Positions 1-6,613 of a stretch of 42,642 nucleotides of DNA are shown here, piece by piece. Origin of the DNA: Mycobacterium kyorinense (GTDB taxonomy: Bacteria; Actinomycetota; Actinomycetes; Mycobacteriales; Mycobacteriaceae); the NCBI RefSeq assembly GCF_001672775.1, contig NZ_LZKJ01000165.1:1-42642 (forward strand), given 5' to 3'. Positions within the stretch are counted from its first letter, which is position 1. The number at the start of each line of letters is the position of its first letter. The notes under the pieces were generated by a model, which worked only from the letters and a program-made list of their open reading frames with translations, did no database searches and was not told the DNA's origin. The translations under genes and the position numbers were made by a program.

Positions 1-1
1 G

Positions 2-115
2 GTGCGGGCCATGTGTGAAGCCAACGCTGATCAAGTGTTGCCGGCCGTCGACCGGTTCATGGAACTGCTCGGCGGCGGGCGGGGTGATCAGATCCGCTCT
101 GCCAAGCCTGGATAG
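2..115 (+). CDS. 3' end of a gene, possibly prephenate dehydrogenase TyrA (5' truncated)
   Basis: An open frame runs from the window edge to a TAG at 113-115 and encodes 37 residues, including MCEANADQVLPAVDRFMELL. The product cannot be identified safely from so short a tail. The helix-rich ending and the position next to the Rv3755c-like gene fit the C-terminus of TyrA (prephenate dehydrogenase, tyrosine biosynthesis), because Rv3754 tyrA sits there in M. tuberculosis. The frame overlaps the stop of the convergent gene on the other strand by about 28 bp. The gene's existence is moderately supported by codon-like GC usage; its identity rests mainly on synteny. Confidence 0.4.
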   Translation: MRAMCEANADQVLPAVDRFMELLGGGRGDQIRSAKPG

Positions 116-693
116 TCCACGATGAAGCCGTCGGAGTCGATGGTGACGGTGACGTCCGACACCGGCGAGTGCACTTTGACGCTGTCTGGGCTTGCGGTGC
201 CGGCACTGCTGTAACTGACGACGGCCGACGTGAGCGACATCTCGGGCAAGCTCACATAGATGACGGGCACCGTCACCGAGTCGGGCCGCTCTTGTAAGCC
301 ACGGCGGCGGATTGGCAGCGTGTTGAAAAACGGGCTGAAGACCACGTCGATGTCCAGGGCGCCGTCGAATGCGGCACGGGACTCACCACGCTGGTCGGTC
401 ACCAGCCACATGTTCTCCTCGTCGCGGGCGACGGAGAGCTGGCGTTCCCGCTCGGCCAATGTCACGGTCAACCCGAACCGTTTGGTGGCGCCGGTCTCGT
501 CGGTCTGCAGGTCGTAGTAGGCGCTGAACCCGGGGTGGCTGTCGGCGGCGGCAGCCACGATGCGGCCGTTGGCCTTGATCCGGTTGCCGGACAACTGCAC
601 TCGCGCCGACTCCATCCGAGCGCAATCGGGGGAGCGCCATGTCAAGATCGCCGGCCAAGGGCTCGGCGTCGTATCCGATGGGGCTGGGCTCAC
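88..693 (-). CDS. Putative glycolipid-binding family protein (Rv3755c-like)
   Basis: This 201-residue protein resembles the Glycolipid_bind (former DUF1089) family. That family has a single beta-rich domain beginning near residue 18, with the conserved start WRSPD..RMESARVQLSGNRIKANG. It has no signal peptide and no membrane segment, so a cytoplasmic protein is expected. Glycolipid binding is the family name rather than a proven reaction. The ATG at 693 was used; an internal start at the Met before ESARVQL would remove conserved residues. It is convergent with the gene ending at 115 and divergent from the small membrane-protein gene at 842. Size and position match Rv3755c of M. tuberculosis. 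Confidence 0.75.
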   Translation of the reverse strand: MSPAPSDTTPSPWPAILTWRSPDCARMESARVQLSGNRIKANGRIVAAAADSHPGFSAYYDLQTDETGATKRFGLTVTLAERERQLSVARDEENMWLVTDQRGESRAAFDGALDIDVVFSPFFNTLPIRRRGLQERPDSVTVPVIYVSLPEMSLTSAVVSYSSAGTASPDSVKVHSPVSDVTVTIDSDGFIVDYPGLAERI

Positions 694-805
694 CGGTACA
701 CCGTAGGCGACGGCCGGCCAGGTTTTGCAGCCTGGTCAACTTGCTCGAGCCGGCGATAACGCCACGCCGCGTTGATCGCTGCTCATCGACGGGTTTTCCG
801 GATGT

Positions 806-832
806 GGTTTTGTTCGGGACCCGAAAGGGCAA
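806..832 (+). promoter_or_regulatory. SigF-like promoter before the LapA-like gene
   Basis: GGTTT at 806-810, a 16-nt spacer, then GGGCAA at 827-832. The mycobacterial SigF pattern is GGTTT, N15-17, GGGTA. The -10 differs from it by one C for T. Transcription would begin about 3 nt before the ATG at 842, giving a nearly leaderless message. This is an inference from pattern only. Confidence 0.4.
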
Positions 833-841
833 GATGGCAAT

Positions 842-1186
842 ATGAGCAGCGATCCGTCCGTATCGCCCGATCAGCCACATCCGGTGCCTGCAGCGCAGCC
901 TGAGGCCGCGACCGAACGGCCGGATTCGCCGGTGATGTTCACCCGCGCCGGCGCCATCTGGAGCGCGTTGACCGTCGGGTTCTTGATTCTCATCGTGCTG
1001 CTGATCTTCATCACCCAGAACACCGAATCAGCACAATTTCAATTCCTCGGCTGGCACTGGAGTCTGCCGCTGGGCGTCGCCATCCTGTTAGCCGCAGTGT
1101 GCGGCGGTCTGATTACGGTGCTGGCCGGTACGGCGCGGATCTACCAGTTGCGGCGCGCGGCAAAGAAGCACGCCAGCAGACGCTGA
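842..1186 (+). CDS. LapA-domain small membrane protein (Rv3760-like)
   Basis: A 114-residue protein with a Pro/Ala-rich cytoplasmic N-terminus (1-35), two transmembrane helices (about 39-58 and 74-97) and a very basic C-terminal tail (YQLRRAAKKHASRR). The turn between the helices carries the FLGWHWSLPLGVAILLA pattern typical of the LapA/DUF1049 family. In enteric bacteria LapA works in envelope assembly, but the mycobacterial role is unknown. Length and context match Rv3760. In M. tuberculosis, as recalled, the proXVWZ osmolyte transporter lies between the Rv3755c and Rv3760 homologues; it is not present here. A SigF-like promoter sits immediately upstream. Confidence 0.8.
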   Translation: MSSDPSVSPDQPHPVPAAQPEAATERPDSPVMFTRAGAIWSALTVGFLILIVLLIFITQNTESAQFQFLGWHWSLPLGVAILLAAVCGGLITVLAGTARIYQLRRAAKKHASRR

Positions 1187-1191
1187 CCGGC

Positions 1192-1800
1192 CTACAGCCG
1201 TTGGTTGCGGGGCAACAGATCCCACACGTGCTCGGTGCCGTTGACCCCAGCGACGGTGGCCTGTCCCGACCGGGAGAACAGCAGTCGGGTCACCGACGCG
1301 TAGTCGATCGGAAACGACAACAGCCGCTGGGTGCCCAGGATCTCGTGTAGCAGTACGTTGATCACGCCGCCGTGACTGAACACCGCCACGGTGTCGTCCG
1401 GGTCGCTGGCGGAAACCACGTCGTCGACGGCGGCACGGACCCGAGCACGAAAACCGTCCTCGTCGACCGAGCTGGGTAGGTGCCCCTGCGCCATCCGGGC
1501 CCACTCCTGCGGATTCTCCTCGCGGATTTGTTCGATGGGGATGTAGACGGGCAGGTCGCGGTCGTACTCGGCGAATCGTTCGTCGACCTCGACGGTCAAG
1601 GCGCGGGCCGCCGCGACGGGGTCGGCGGTTTGAATGGCGCGACGCTGCGGGCTGCTGACGATGCGCGAGATCGGAAACCTCGCCAACGCCTCGGGCAGGC
1701 GTGCGGCCTGCGCCACGCCGTCATCAGACAAGTCTGGGTCGGAGCCCTGGCCCGGCTCACTACGAAGTGGCAAGGCATGCCGGACCAGCAGTAATTGCAT
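1192..1800 (-). CDS. Histidine phosphatase (phosphoglycerate-mutase-like)
   Basis: A 202-residue member of the histidine phosphatase superfamily. The catalytic RHA motif is at residues 7-9 (LLLVRHALP), a second phosphate-binding arginine lies in SPQRRAIQTA, and the late catalytic histidine is in FSHGGVI. The substrate cannot be read from the sequence; small phosphorylated metabolites are usual for the family. The ATG at 1800 was chosen over an upstream ATG at 1830 because the family begins directly at the beta strand carrying the RHG motif, and a purine-rich AAGG sequence precedes it. Its stop lies 5 bp from the stop of the convergent LapA-like gene. It is divergent from the kinase gene at 1883. 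Confidence 0.85.
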   Translation of the reverse strand: MQLLLVRHALPLRSEPGQGSDPDLSDDGVAQAARLPEALARFPISRIVSSPQRRAIQTADPVAAARALTVEVDERFAEYDRDLPVYIPIEQIREENPQEWARMAQGHLPSSVDEDGFRARVRAAVDDVVSASDPDDTVAVFSHGGVINVLLHEILGTQRLLSFPIDYASVTRLLFSRSGQATVAGVNGTEHVWDLLPRNQRL

Positions 1801-1843
1801 CGTCCCAGCCTTGCATGTCGCCTGCGGCAACCGGCAGCCAGCC

Positions 1844-1860
1844 GGAGAATGCTATTCTCC
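1844..1860 (+). promoter_or_regulatory. Palindromic operator over an extended -10 of the kinase operon
   Basis: GGAGAATGCTATTCTCC is a perfect 7-3-7 palindrome. Inside it, TGC-TATTCT (1850-1858) reads as an extended -10 element. A start of transcription near 1865 would leave a short leader containing the GAGGTG ribosome site before the GTG/ATG at 1883/1886. The obvious candidate regulator is the TetR protein encoded by the fourth gene of the operon. Binding is an inference. Confidence 0.5.
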
Positions 1861-1882
1861 AAGCAGAGAGTGAGGTGTACCG

Positions 1883-2929
1883 GTGATGCAGGTCAGTGGC
1901 GGCGAGCAGCCAGACGTTGACGTTCTGGGCCGTTGGTTGGACGCGAAGGGCGCGCCGGGCAGCGGCGAGAAGCCGGTGCTGGAGCGGTTGTCTGGTGGCT
2001 CCCAAAACACGCTCTATCTGGTCGCGCGTGGGGAAGAGCGCATGGTGCTGCGCATGCCCGGACCCCGAGCCGACGCTGCCCGGATCGACGGCCTGCTGCG
2101 TGAGATCCGGCTGGTGCGGGCGCTGTCCGGCACCGATGTGCCACATGCCGAGCTGATCGCCGCCGACGATGCCGGCGATCAGCTCGGCATGCCCTTTTAC
2201 GTCATGCGCGCGATCGACGGGTGGAGCCCGATGGACGGCGGATGGCCGGCGCCGTTCGATACCGACTTGTCGGCGCGACGCGGCCTGGCATTTGAACTCG
2301 TCGACGGCGCCGCGAAACTCGGCCGGGTGGATTGGCGGGCGCAGGGGCTGGACGGCTTCGGTCGTCCGGACGGATTCCATGAACGGCAGGTGGACCGGTG
2401 GCTGGCGTTTCTCGACGCCTATCGGGTGCGTGACCTTCCCGGCCTACACGAGGCTGCTGACTGGTTGCGTCGCCACCGGCCAGCCCAGTACACGCCCGGA
2501 ATCATGCACGGCGACTACCAATTTGCCAACGTGATGTTCGCCCACGGCACCCCGGCTCGCCTGGCCGCCATTGTCGATTGGGAAATGACTACGGTCGGCG
2601 ACCCGCTGCTGGATCTGGCCTGGTGCCTGCTGGGTTATGACGGCGAACATCCGCGCTCCGACGGGTTCTACGTCGACATGGCCGGCATGCCCACTCGCAG
2701 TGAATTGCTCCAGCATTACGAGAATGTCAGCGGACTCTCGACGCAGAACATCGACTACTACCTGGTGTTGGCCAACTGGAAGCTCGGCATCGTGCTGGAA
2801 AAGACCTACGCTGCCTCGGTGAAATCTGACAAAGTCGATCCGAAGGTGGGTGCCGCGATGGGCGCGATGGTCCCGCAGTTGATCGCCACCGCCGCAGAGC
2901 TGTCCCGCTCGCTCTCGACGAAGGGGTGA
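1883..2929 (+). CDS. APH-family phosphotransferase (ACAD10/11- and LvaA-type kinase)
   Basis: A 348-residue kinase of the aminoglycoside-phosphotransferase fold. It has a glycine-rich nucleotide loop (RLSGGSQNTLY, 35-45), the catalytic loop HGDYQFAN (209-216), and the metal-binding IVDWEM (about 230-235) followed by GDPLLDLAW. Relatives include the kinase domain of human ACAD11 and Pseudomonas LvaA, which phosphorylate the hydroxyl of 4-hydroxyacyl-CoA. The M. tuberculosis homologue is misnamed FadE36, although the fold is a kinase. GTG at 1883 and ATG at 1886 are adjacent; GAGGTG at 1872-1877 serves either. It is the first gene of a tight operon with an SDR (1-bp gap) and an acyl-CoA dehydrogenase. 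Acyl-CoA phosphorylation is inferred. Confidence 0.85.
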   Translation: MMQVSGGEQPDVDVLGRWLDAKGAPGSGEKPVLERLSGGSQNTLYLVARGEERMVLRMPGPRADAARIDGLLREIRLVRALSGTDVPHAELIAADDAGDQLGMPFYVMRAIDGWSPMDGGWPAPFDTDLSARRGLAFELVDGAAKLGRVDWRAQGLDGFGRPDGFHERQVDRWLAFLDAYRVRDLPGLHEAADWLRRHRPAQYTPGIMHGDYQFANVMFAHGTPARLAAIVDWEMTTVGDPLLDLAWCLLGYDGEHPRSDGFYVDMAGMPTRSELLQHYENVSGLSTQNIDYYLVLANWKLGIVLEKTYAASVKSDKVDPKVGAAMGAMVPQLIATAAELSRSLSTKG

Positions 2930-2930
2930 C

Positions 2931-3695
2931 ATGGGTTACGCCGACCAGCTTTTCGATTTATCCGGTCAGGTGGTCTTGGTCACCGGTGGGAGTCGGGGCT
3001 TGGGGCGTGAGATGGCATTCGGCGCCGCGCGCTGCGGTGCTGACGTCGTGATTGCCAGCCGCAACTTCGACAACTGCACGGCCACCGCGGCGGCCATCGA
3101 AAACGAAACCGGTCGCGCGGCAATGCCCTACCAAGTCCACATCGGACGATGGGATCAACTCGACGGCCTTGTCGATGCCGTCTACGACCGGTTCGGCAAG
3201 GTCGACACATTGGTCAACAACGCCGGCATGTCGCCGGTCTACGACAAGCTCACCGACGTCACCGAGAAGCTGTTCGACGCGGTGGTCAACCTCAACCTCA
3301 AGGGCCCATTCCGGCTCTCGGCGTTGGTGGGCGAACGGATGGTGGCCGCCGGCCGCGGTTCGATCATCAACATCAGCACCGCCGGCTCACTGCGCCCGAC
3401 TCCCGACATCATCCCGTACGCGGCCGCCAAGGCCGGCCTCAATGCGATGACCGAGGCGCTGGCCAAAGCGTTCGGGCCGGCGGTACGAGTCAACACATTG
3501 ATGGCAGGCCCGTTTTTGACCGACGTCAGCAAGGCGTGGAATTTGGAGCAGGCGACGACCAACCCCTTCGAGCACCTGTCGCTGCAGCGCGCCGGCAACC
3601 CGGCCGAAATCGTCGGGGCCGCACTATTTCTGGCCTCCGACGCGTCCAGCTTCACCACCGGCTCGATTCTGCGGGCCGATGGCGGGATCCCGTAG
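2931..3695 (+). CDS. Short-chain dehydrogenase/reductase
   Basis: A 254-residue classical SDR with a Rossmann fold. The cofactor loop is TGGSRGLG (18-25), followed by the structural NNAG motif (96-99). The active site is S149/T150, Y163 and K167 (YAAAK), and the end is the usual SFTTGSILRADGG. The start ATG lies one base after the stop of the kinase gene, so the two are almost certainly co-translated. In the Pseudomonas levulinate pathway an SDR (LvaD) accompanies the kinase and dehydrogenase. A similar step, interconverting a 4-oxo and a 4-hydroxy acyl-CoA, is a reasonable but unproven guess. The position usually held by the catalytic Ser may be Thr150. Confidence 0.88.
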   Translation: MGYADQLFDLSGQVVLVTGGSRGLGREMAFGAARCGADVVIASRNFDNCTATAAAIENETGRAAMPYQVHIGRWDQLDGLVDAVYDRFGKVDTLVNNAGMSPVYDKLTDVTEKLFDAVVNLNLKGPFRLSALVGERMVAAGRGSIINISTAGSLRPTPDIIPYAAAKAGLNAMTEALAKAFGPAVRVNTLMAGPFLTDVSKAWNLEQATTNPFEHLSLQRAGNPAEIVGAALFLASDASSFTTGSILRADGGIP

Positions 3696-3729
3696 CGCGA
3701 TCGGCGCCGCTGAATCGAGGAGGTTCGAC

Positions 3730-5037
3730 ATGGCATGGGATTTCTCCACTGAGCCGGAGTTCGAGAGGAAGCTCGACTGGATCCGCGAGTTCGTCCGCGA
3801 GGAGGTCGAACCGCTCGAGGTCCTTTTTCCGGGCTGCGAGTTCCTGCCGCTGAGCGACGAGCGTCGCCGTATCGTCGACCCGCTCAAACAGCAGGTGCGC
3901 GACCAAGGGCTGTGGGCACCGCACCTGGGGCCCGAGCTCGGCGGACAGGGCTTCGGGGCGGTCAAGCTGACCCTGATCAACGAGATCCTGGGCCGCAGCC
4001 CGTGGGCGCCGATCGTGTTCGGAACCCAAGCACCCGACACCGGCAACGCCGAAATTCTGGCGCGGTTCGGCACCCAGGAGCAGAAGGACCGCTACCTTGC
4101 CGGCTTGCTGTCGGGCGAGATCTTCTCTTGCTTTTCGATGACCGAGCCGCAGGGCGGTGCCGACCCGCGAGTCTTCACCACCCGCGCCGTCCGCGACGGC
4201 GACGATTGGGTGATCACCGGACGGAAGTACTTCTCCTCCAACGCTTCAGTGGCCTCGTTCTTCATCGTGGTGGCGATCAGCGACCCCGACGTCCCGGTGC
4301 ATCGCGGCGCGTCGACGTTCTTGATCCCCGCGGGCACACCCGGTCTCGTTGTCGAAGCAACCCACCATCTGACCGGCGCGCTGCCGCATGAGCCAGGGCA
4401 TTCGCTGGTGCGCTACGACGACGTGCGGGTGCCGTCGGAGGCCTTGCTCGGCGAGCCCGGCCAAGGCTTCCTGATTCTGCAGACCAGGCTGGCCGGTGGC
4501 CGCCTGCACCACGCGATGCGCTCGATCGGAGTGGCCCAACGCGCCATCGACATGATGGCGCGTCGCGCGAAAAGCCGCTTCACCCAAGGTAGTTCACTGG
4601 CCGACAAGCAGCTGGTGCAAGCGTTTATCGCCGACTCCTTCGCCGAGCTGATACCGTTTCGGCTCACGGTGCTGCACGCCGCCTGGCTGATCGACACGGC
4701 CGGCGAGCATGCGGCTCGCACCGAGATCGGGGTGTGCAAGATCCTGGCCTCGCAAGTGCTGAAATCGATCGGGTTGCGCGCGATCCAGGTGCACGGGGCG
4801 CTCGGCTTGACTGATCAGCTGCCGTTGACCACGGTGCTGCTCGGCGGGGTGGCACTCGGTTTGGCCGACGGCCCCACCGAAGCGCACAAGGTCAACCTGG
4901 CCCGGATGCTGCTGAAGAACTACGACGCCGAAGATGCGGAATGGCCCAGCGAAATGCTGGACAAGCGGGCCGAAGCCGCCCGCACTAAGTACGGCGATCT
5001 CATCGATCGTGTTCCGGCACTGCCTGATTCGAGATGA
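3730..5037 (+). CDS. Acyl-CoA dehydrogenase family protein, ACAD10/11-like
   Basis: 435 residues with the three acyl-CoA dehydrogenase domains: helical N-terminal, beta-barrel middle (CFSMTEPQGGADP, FAD contact) and helical C-terminal. The usual catalytic-base segment reads ADGPTEAHK, so the position equivalent to the MCAD glutamate is Asp380. This is a feature of ACAD10/11 and LvaC-type enzymes. Those enzymes act on 4-phospho-acyl-CoA and give the enoyl-CoA or 3-hydroxyacyl-CoA product, rather than doing a plain dehydrogenation. The ATG at 3730 follows a strong GAGGAGG site; an in-frame ATG at 3679 lies inside the SDR gene and was rejected. The stop overlaps the TetR start as ATGA. Confidence 0.88.
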   Translation: MAWDFSTEPEFERKLDWIREFVREEVEPLEVLFPGCEFLPLSDERRRIVDPLKQQVRDQGLWAPHLGPELGGQGFGAVKLTLINEILGRSPWAPIVFGTQAPDTGNAEILARFGTQEQKDRYLAGLLSGEIFSCFSMTEPQGGADPRVFTTRAVRDGDDWVITGRKYFSSNASVASFFIVVAISDPDVPVHRGASTFLIPAGTPGLVVEATHHLTGALPHEPGHSLVRYDDVRVPSEALLGEPGQGFLILQTRLAGGRLHHAMRSIGVAQRAIDMMARRAKSRFTQGSSLADKQLVQAFIADSFAELIPFRLTVLHAAWLIDTAGEHAARTEIGVCKILASQVLKSIGLRAIQVHGALGLTDQLPLTTVLLGGVALGLADGPTEAHKVNLARMLLKNYDAEDAEWPSEMLDKRAEAARTKYGDLIDRVPALPDSR

Positions 5038-5633
5038 GCAGCCGAGTCGCCGCGGCCGTCGGGCGTGCGCTCGATGATCGACAGCGTGAGGCCACCGAGG
5101 AGGTGGAACGGATTCTGGCGGCGGCCGTGCGAGTGATGGAACACGCGGCGCCCGAGCCACCGCGGGTCAGCGACATCGTGGCTGAGGCCGGGTCGTCGAA
5201 CAAGGCGTTCTACCGATACTTCGCCGGTAAGGACGATCTCATCCTGGCGGTCATGGAACGCGGCGTAGCCATCGTGGTCTCCTACCTTCAGCATCAGATG
5301 GCCAAGGCGCCCACCCCGGACGGCAAGATCGCACGCTGGATCGAAGGTGCGCTCGCCCAGGTCGCCGACCCGCATCTGATCAGCATGAGCCGGGCTGCCG
5401 CTGGGCAGATGTCGGCCGGCAGCAATGCGACCGAGGAGATCATGCGTCCGATGCGTGACCTGCTGACCGAACCCGTTGCGGCGTTGGGCAGCAGAGACGT
5501 TCAGCGCGATGCCGACGCCGTGTTCTACTGCACCGCGACAACCATGCGCCGCTACCTGGATTCGGCCGAGCGGCCGGACGCCGACGATGTGGCGCATTTG
5601 GTGCGGTTTTGTCTGCGTGGGTTGGGCGTCTGA
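5034..5633 (+). CDS. TetR-family transcriptional regulator
   Basis: A 199-residue protein. An N-terminal helix-turn-helix lies at about residues 22-70 (ILAAAVRVMEH, then VSDIVAEAGSSNKAFYRYFAGKDDLILAVM), and the rest is an all-helical ligand-binding half. It overlaps the preceding dehydrogenase gene by 4 bp (ATGA) and the following oxidoreductase gene by 1 bp (TGATG), so it is embedded in the operon. Autoregulation through the palindrome at 1844-1860 is likely, with an acyl-CoA or similar intermediate as inducer. The inducer is a guess based on neighbours. Confidence 0.9.
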   Translation: MSSRVAAAVGRALDDRQREATEEVERILAAAVRVMEHAAPEPPRVSDIVAEAGSSNKAFYRYFAGKDDLILAVMERGVAIVVSYLQHQMAKAPTPDGKIARWIEGALAQVADPHLISMSRAAAGQMSAGSNATEEIMRPMRDLLTEPVAALGSRDVQRDADAVFYCTATTMRRYLDSAERPDADDVAHLVRFCLRGLGV

Positions 5634-6613
5634 TGCGGGCGGTGCTCTGCCGGCGATACGGTCAGCCGGAAGATCTGGCGCTCGAGGAGCTTCCCGACCC
5701 GACGCCGGGACCAGGCGAGTTGGTGGTGGCGGTGCGGGCGGCGGCGGTTAACTTTCCAGATGTGCTGCTGATCGGCGGTAAATACCAGGTCCAGATTCCC
5801 GTGCCGTTCACGCCCGGCAGTGAGCTGGCCGGCGTCGTGCTCGCCGTTGGTGACGGTGTCAGCTTGGCCCCCGGCGACCGGGTGGTCGGTACGACGTTTG
5901 TGGGTGCCTTCGCCGAGCAGGCCCTGCTTCGAGCCGAGTCGGTGTCGCCGATACCTGACGGTGCCGACTACGCCGCCGCCGCGGCATTCGGCGTCACCTA
6001 CCGCACCGCGTACCACGCGCTACGCTCGGTTGCCGCTGTCACGGACGGAGATTGGGTCGTCGTGCTCGGCGCCGCGGGCGGTGTCGGCTCGGCGGCCCTC
6101 GACTTGGCAGTCGCCCTGGACGCCCGCGTGTTGGCCGCGGCGTCGACGCCGGAAAAGCTCGACCTGTGCCGACAACGCGGCGCCGAGGCGACAATCGACT
6201 ACGACGACGAGGACGTGAAAACCCGGATCCGCGACATCACCGGGGGTGGCGCCCGGGTGGTCATCGACCCGGTTGGCGGAGCGTATTCCGAGCCGGCGCT
6301 GCGCGGTCTGGCCCGCGGCGGGGTGTTCGTCACGCTCGGCTATGCCGCCGGAGCGATTCCCGCCATCCCGCTGAACCTCGTTCTGCTCAAGGGAATCACG
6401 ATCCGTGGCATGGAGATTCGCACGTTCAGTGCCGATCACCCCAACGAGGCGCAGCGCGACATGCGGGAACTCGAGCAGCTGTTCGCCGACGGCCGGGTCC
6501 GGCCTTACATCGGTGCGCGCTTCGCGTTGGCCGATACGCCGGCGGCGTTACGGCATGTCGCTGACCGCAAGGCGATCGGCAAGGTGGTGATCGACGTCGA
6601 TGCTATGGGGTGA
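5633..6613 (+). CDS. Zinc-less MDR / NADPH:quinone oxidoreductase family protein
   Basis: A 326-residue medium-chain dehydrogenase/reductase of the quinone-oxidoreductase branch. It has a GroES-like N-terminal domain with VNFPDVLLIGGKYQ, a Rossmann domain with VVLGAAGGVGSAALDLA, and no structural zinc cysteines. The start ATG at 5633 overlaps the TetR stop. An upstream in-frame start at 5609 lies inside the TetR gene. It is the last gene of the five-gene operon and may reduce an enoyl or quinone-like substrate; the substrate is unknown. Its 3' end overlaps the convergent sulfatase gene by 11 bp. Confidence 0.87.
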   Translation: MRAVLCRRYGQPEDLALEELPDPTPGPGELVVAVRAAAVNFPDVLLIGGKYQVQIPVPFTPGSELAGVVLAVGDGVSLAPGDRVVGTTFVGAFAEQALLRAESVSPIPDGADYAAAAAFGVTYRTAYHALRSVAAVTDGDWVVVLGAAGGVGSAALDLAVALDARVLAAASTPEKLDLCRQRGAEATIDYDDEDVKTRIRDITGGGARVVIDPVGGAYSEPALRGLARGGVFVTLGYAAGAIPAIPLNLVLLKGITIRGMEIRTFSADHPNEAQRDMRELEQLFADGRVRPYIGARFALADTPAALRHVADRKAIGKVVIDVDAMG

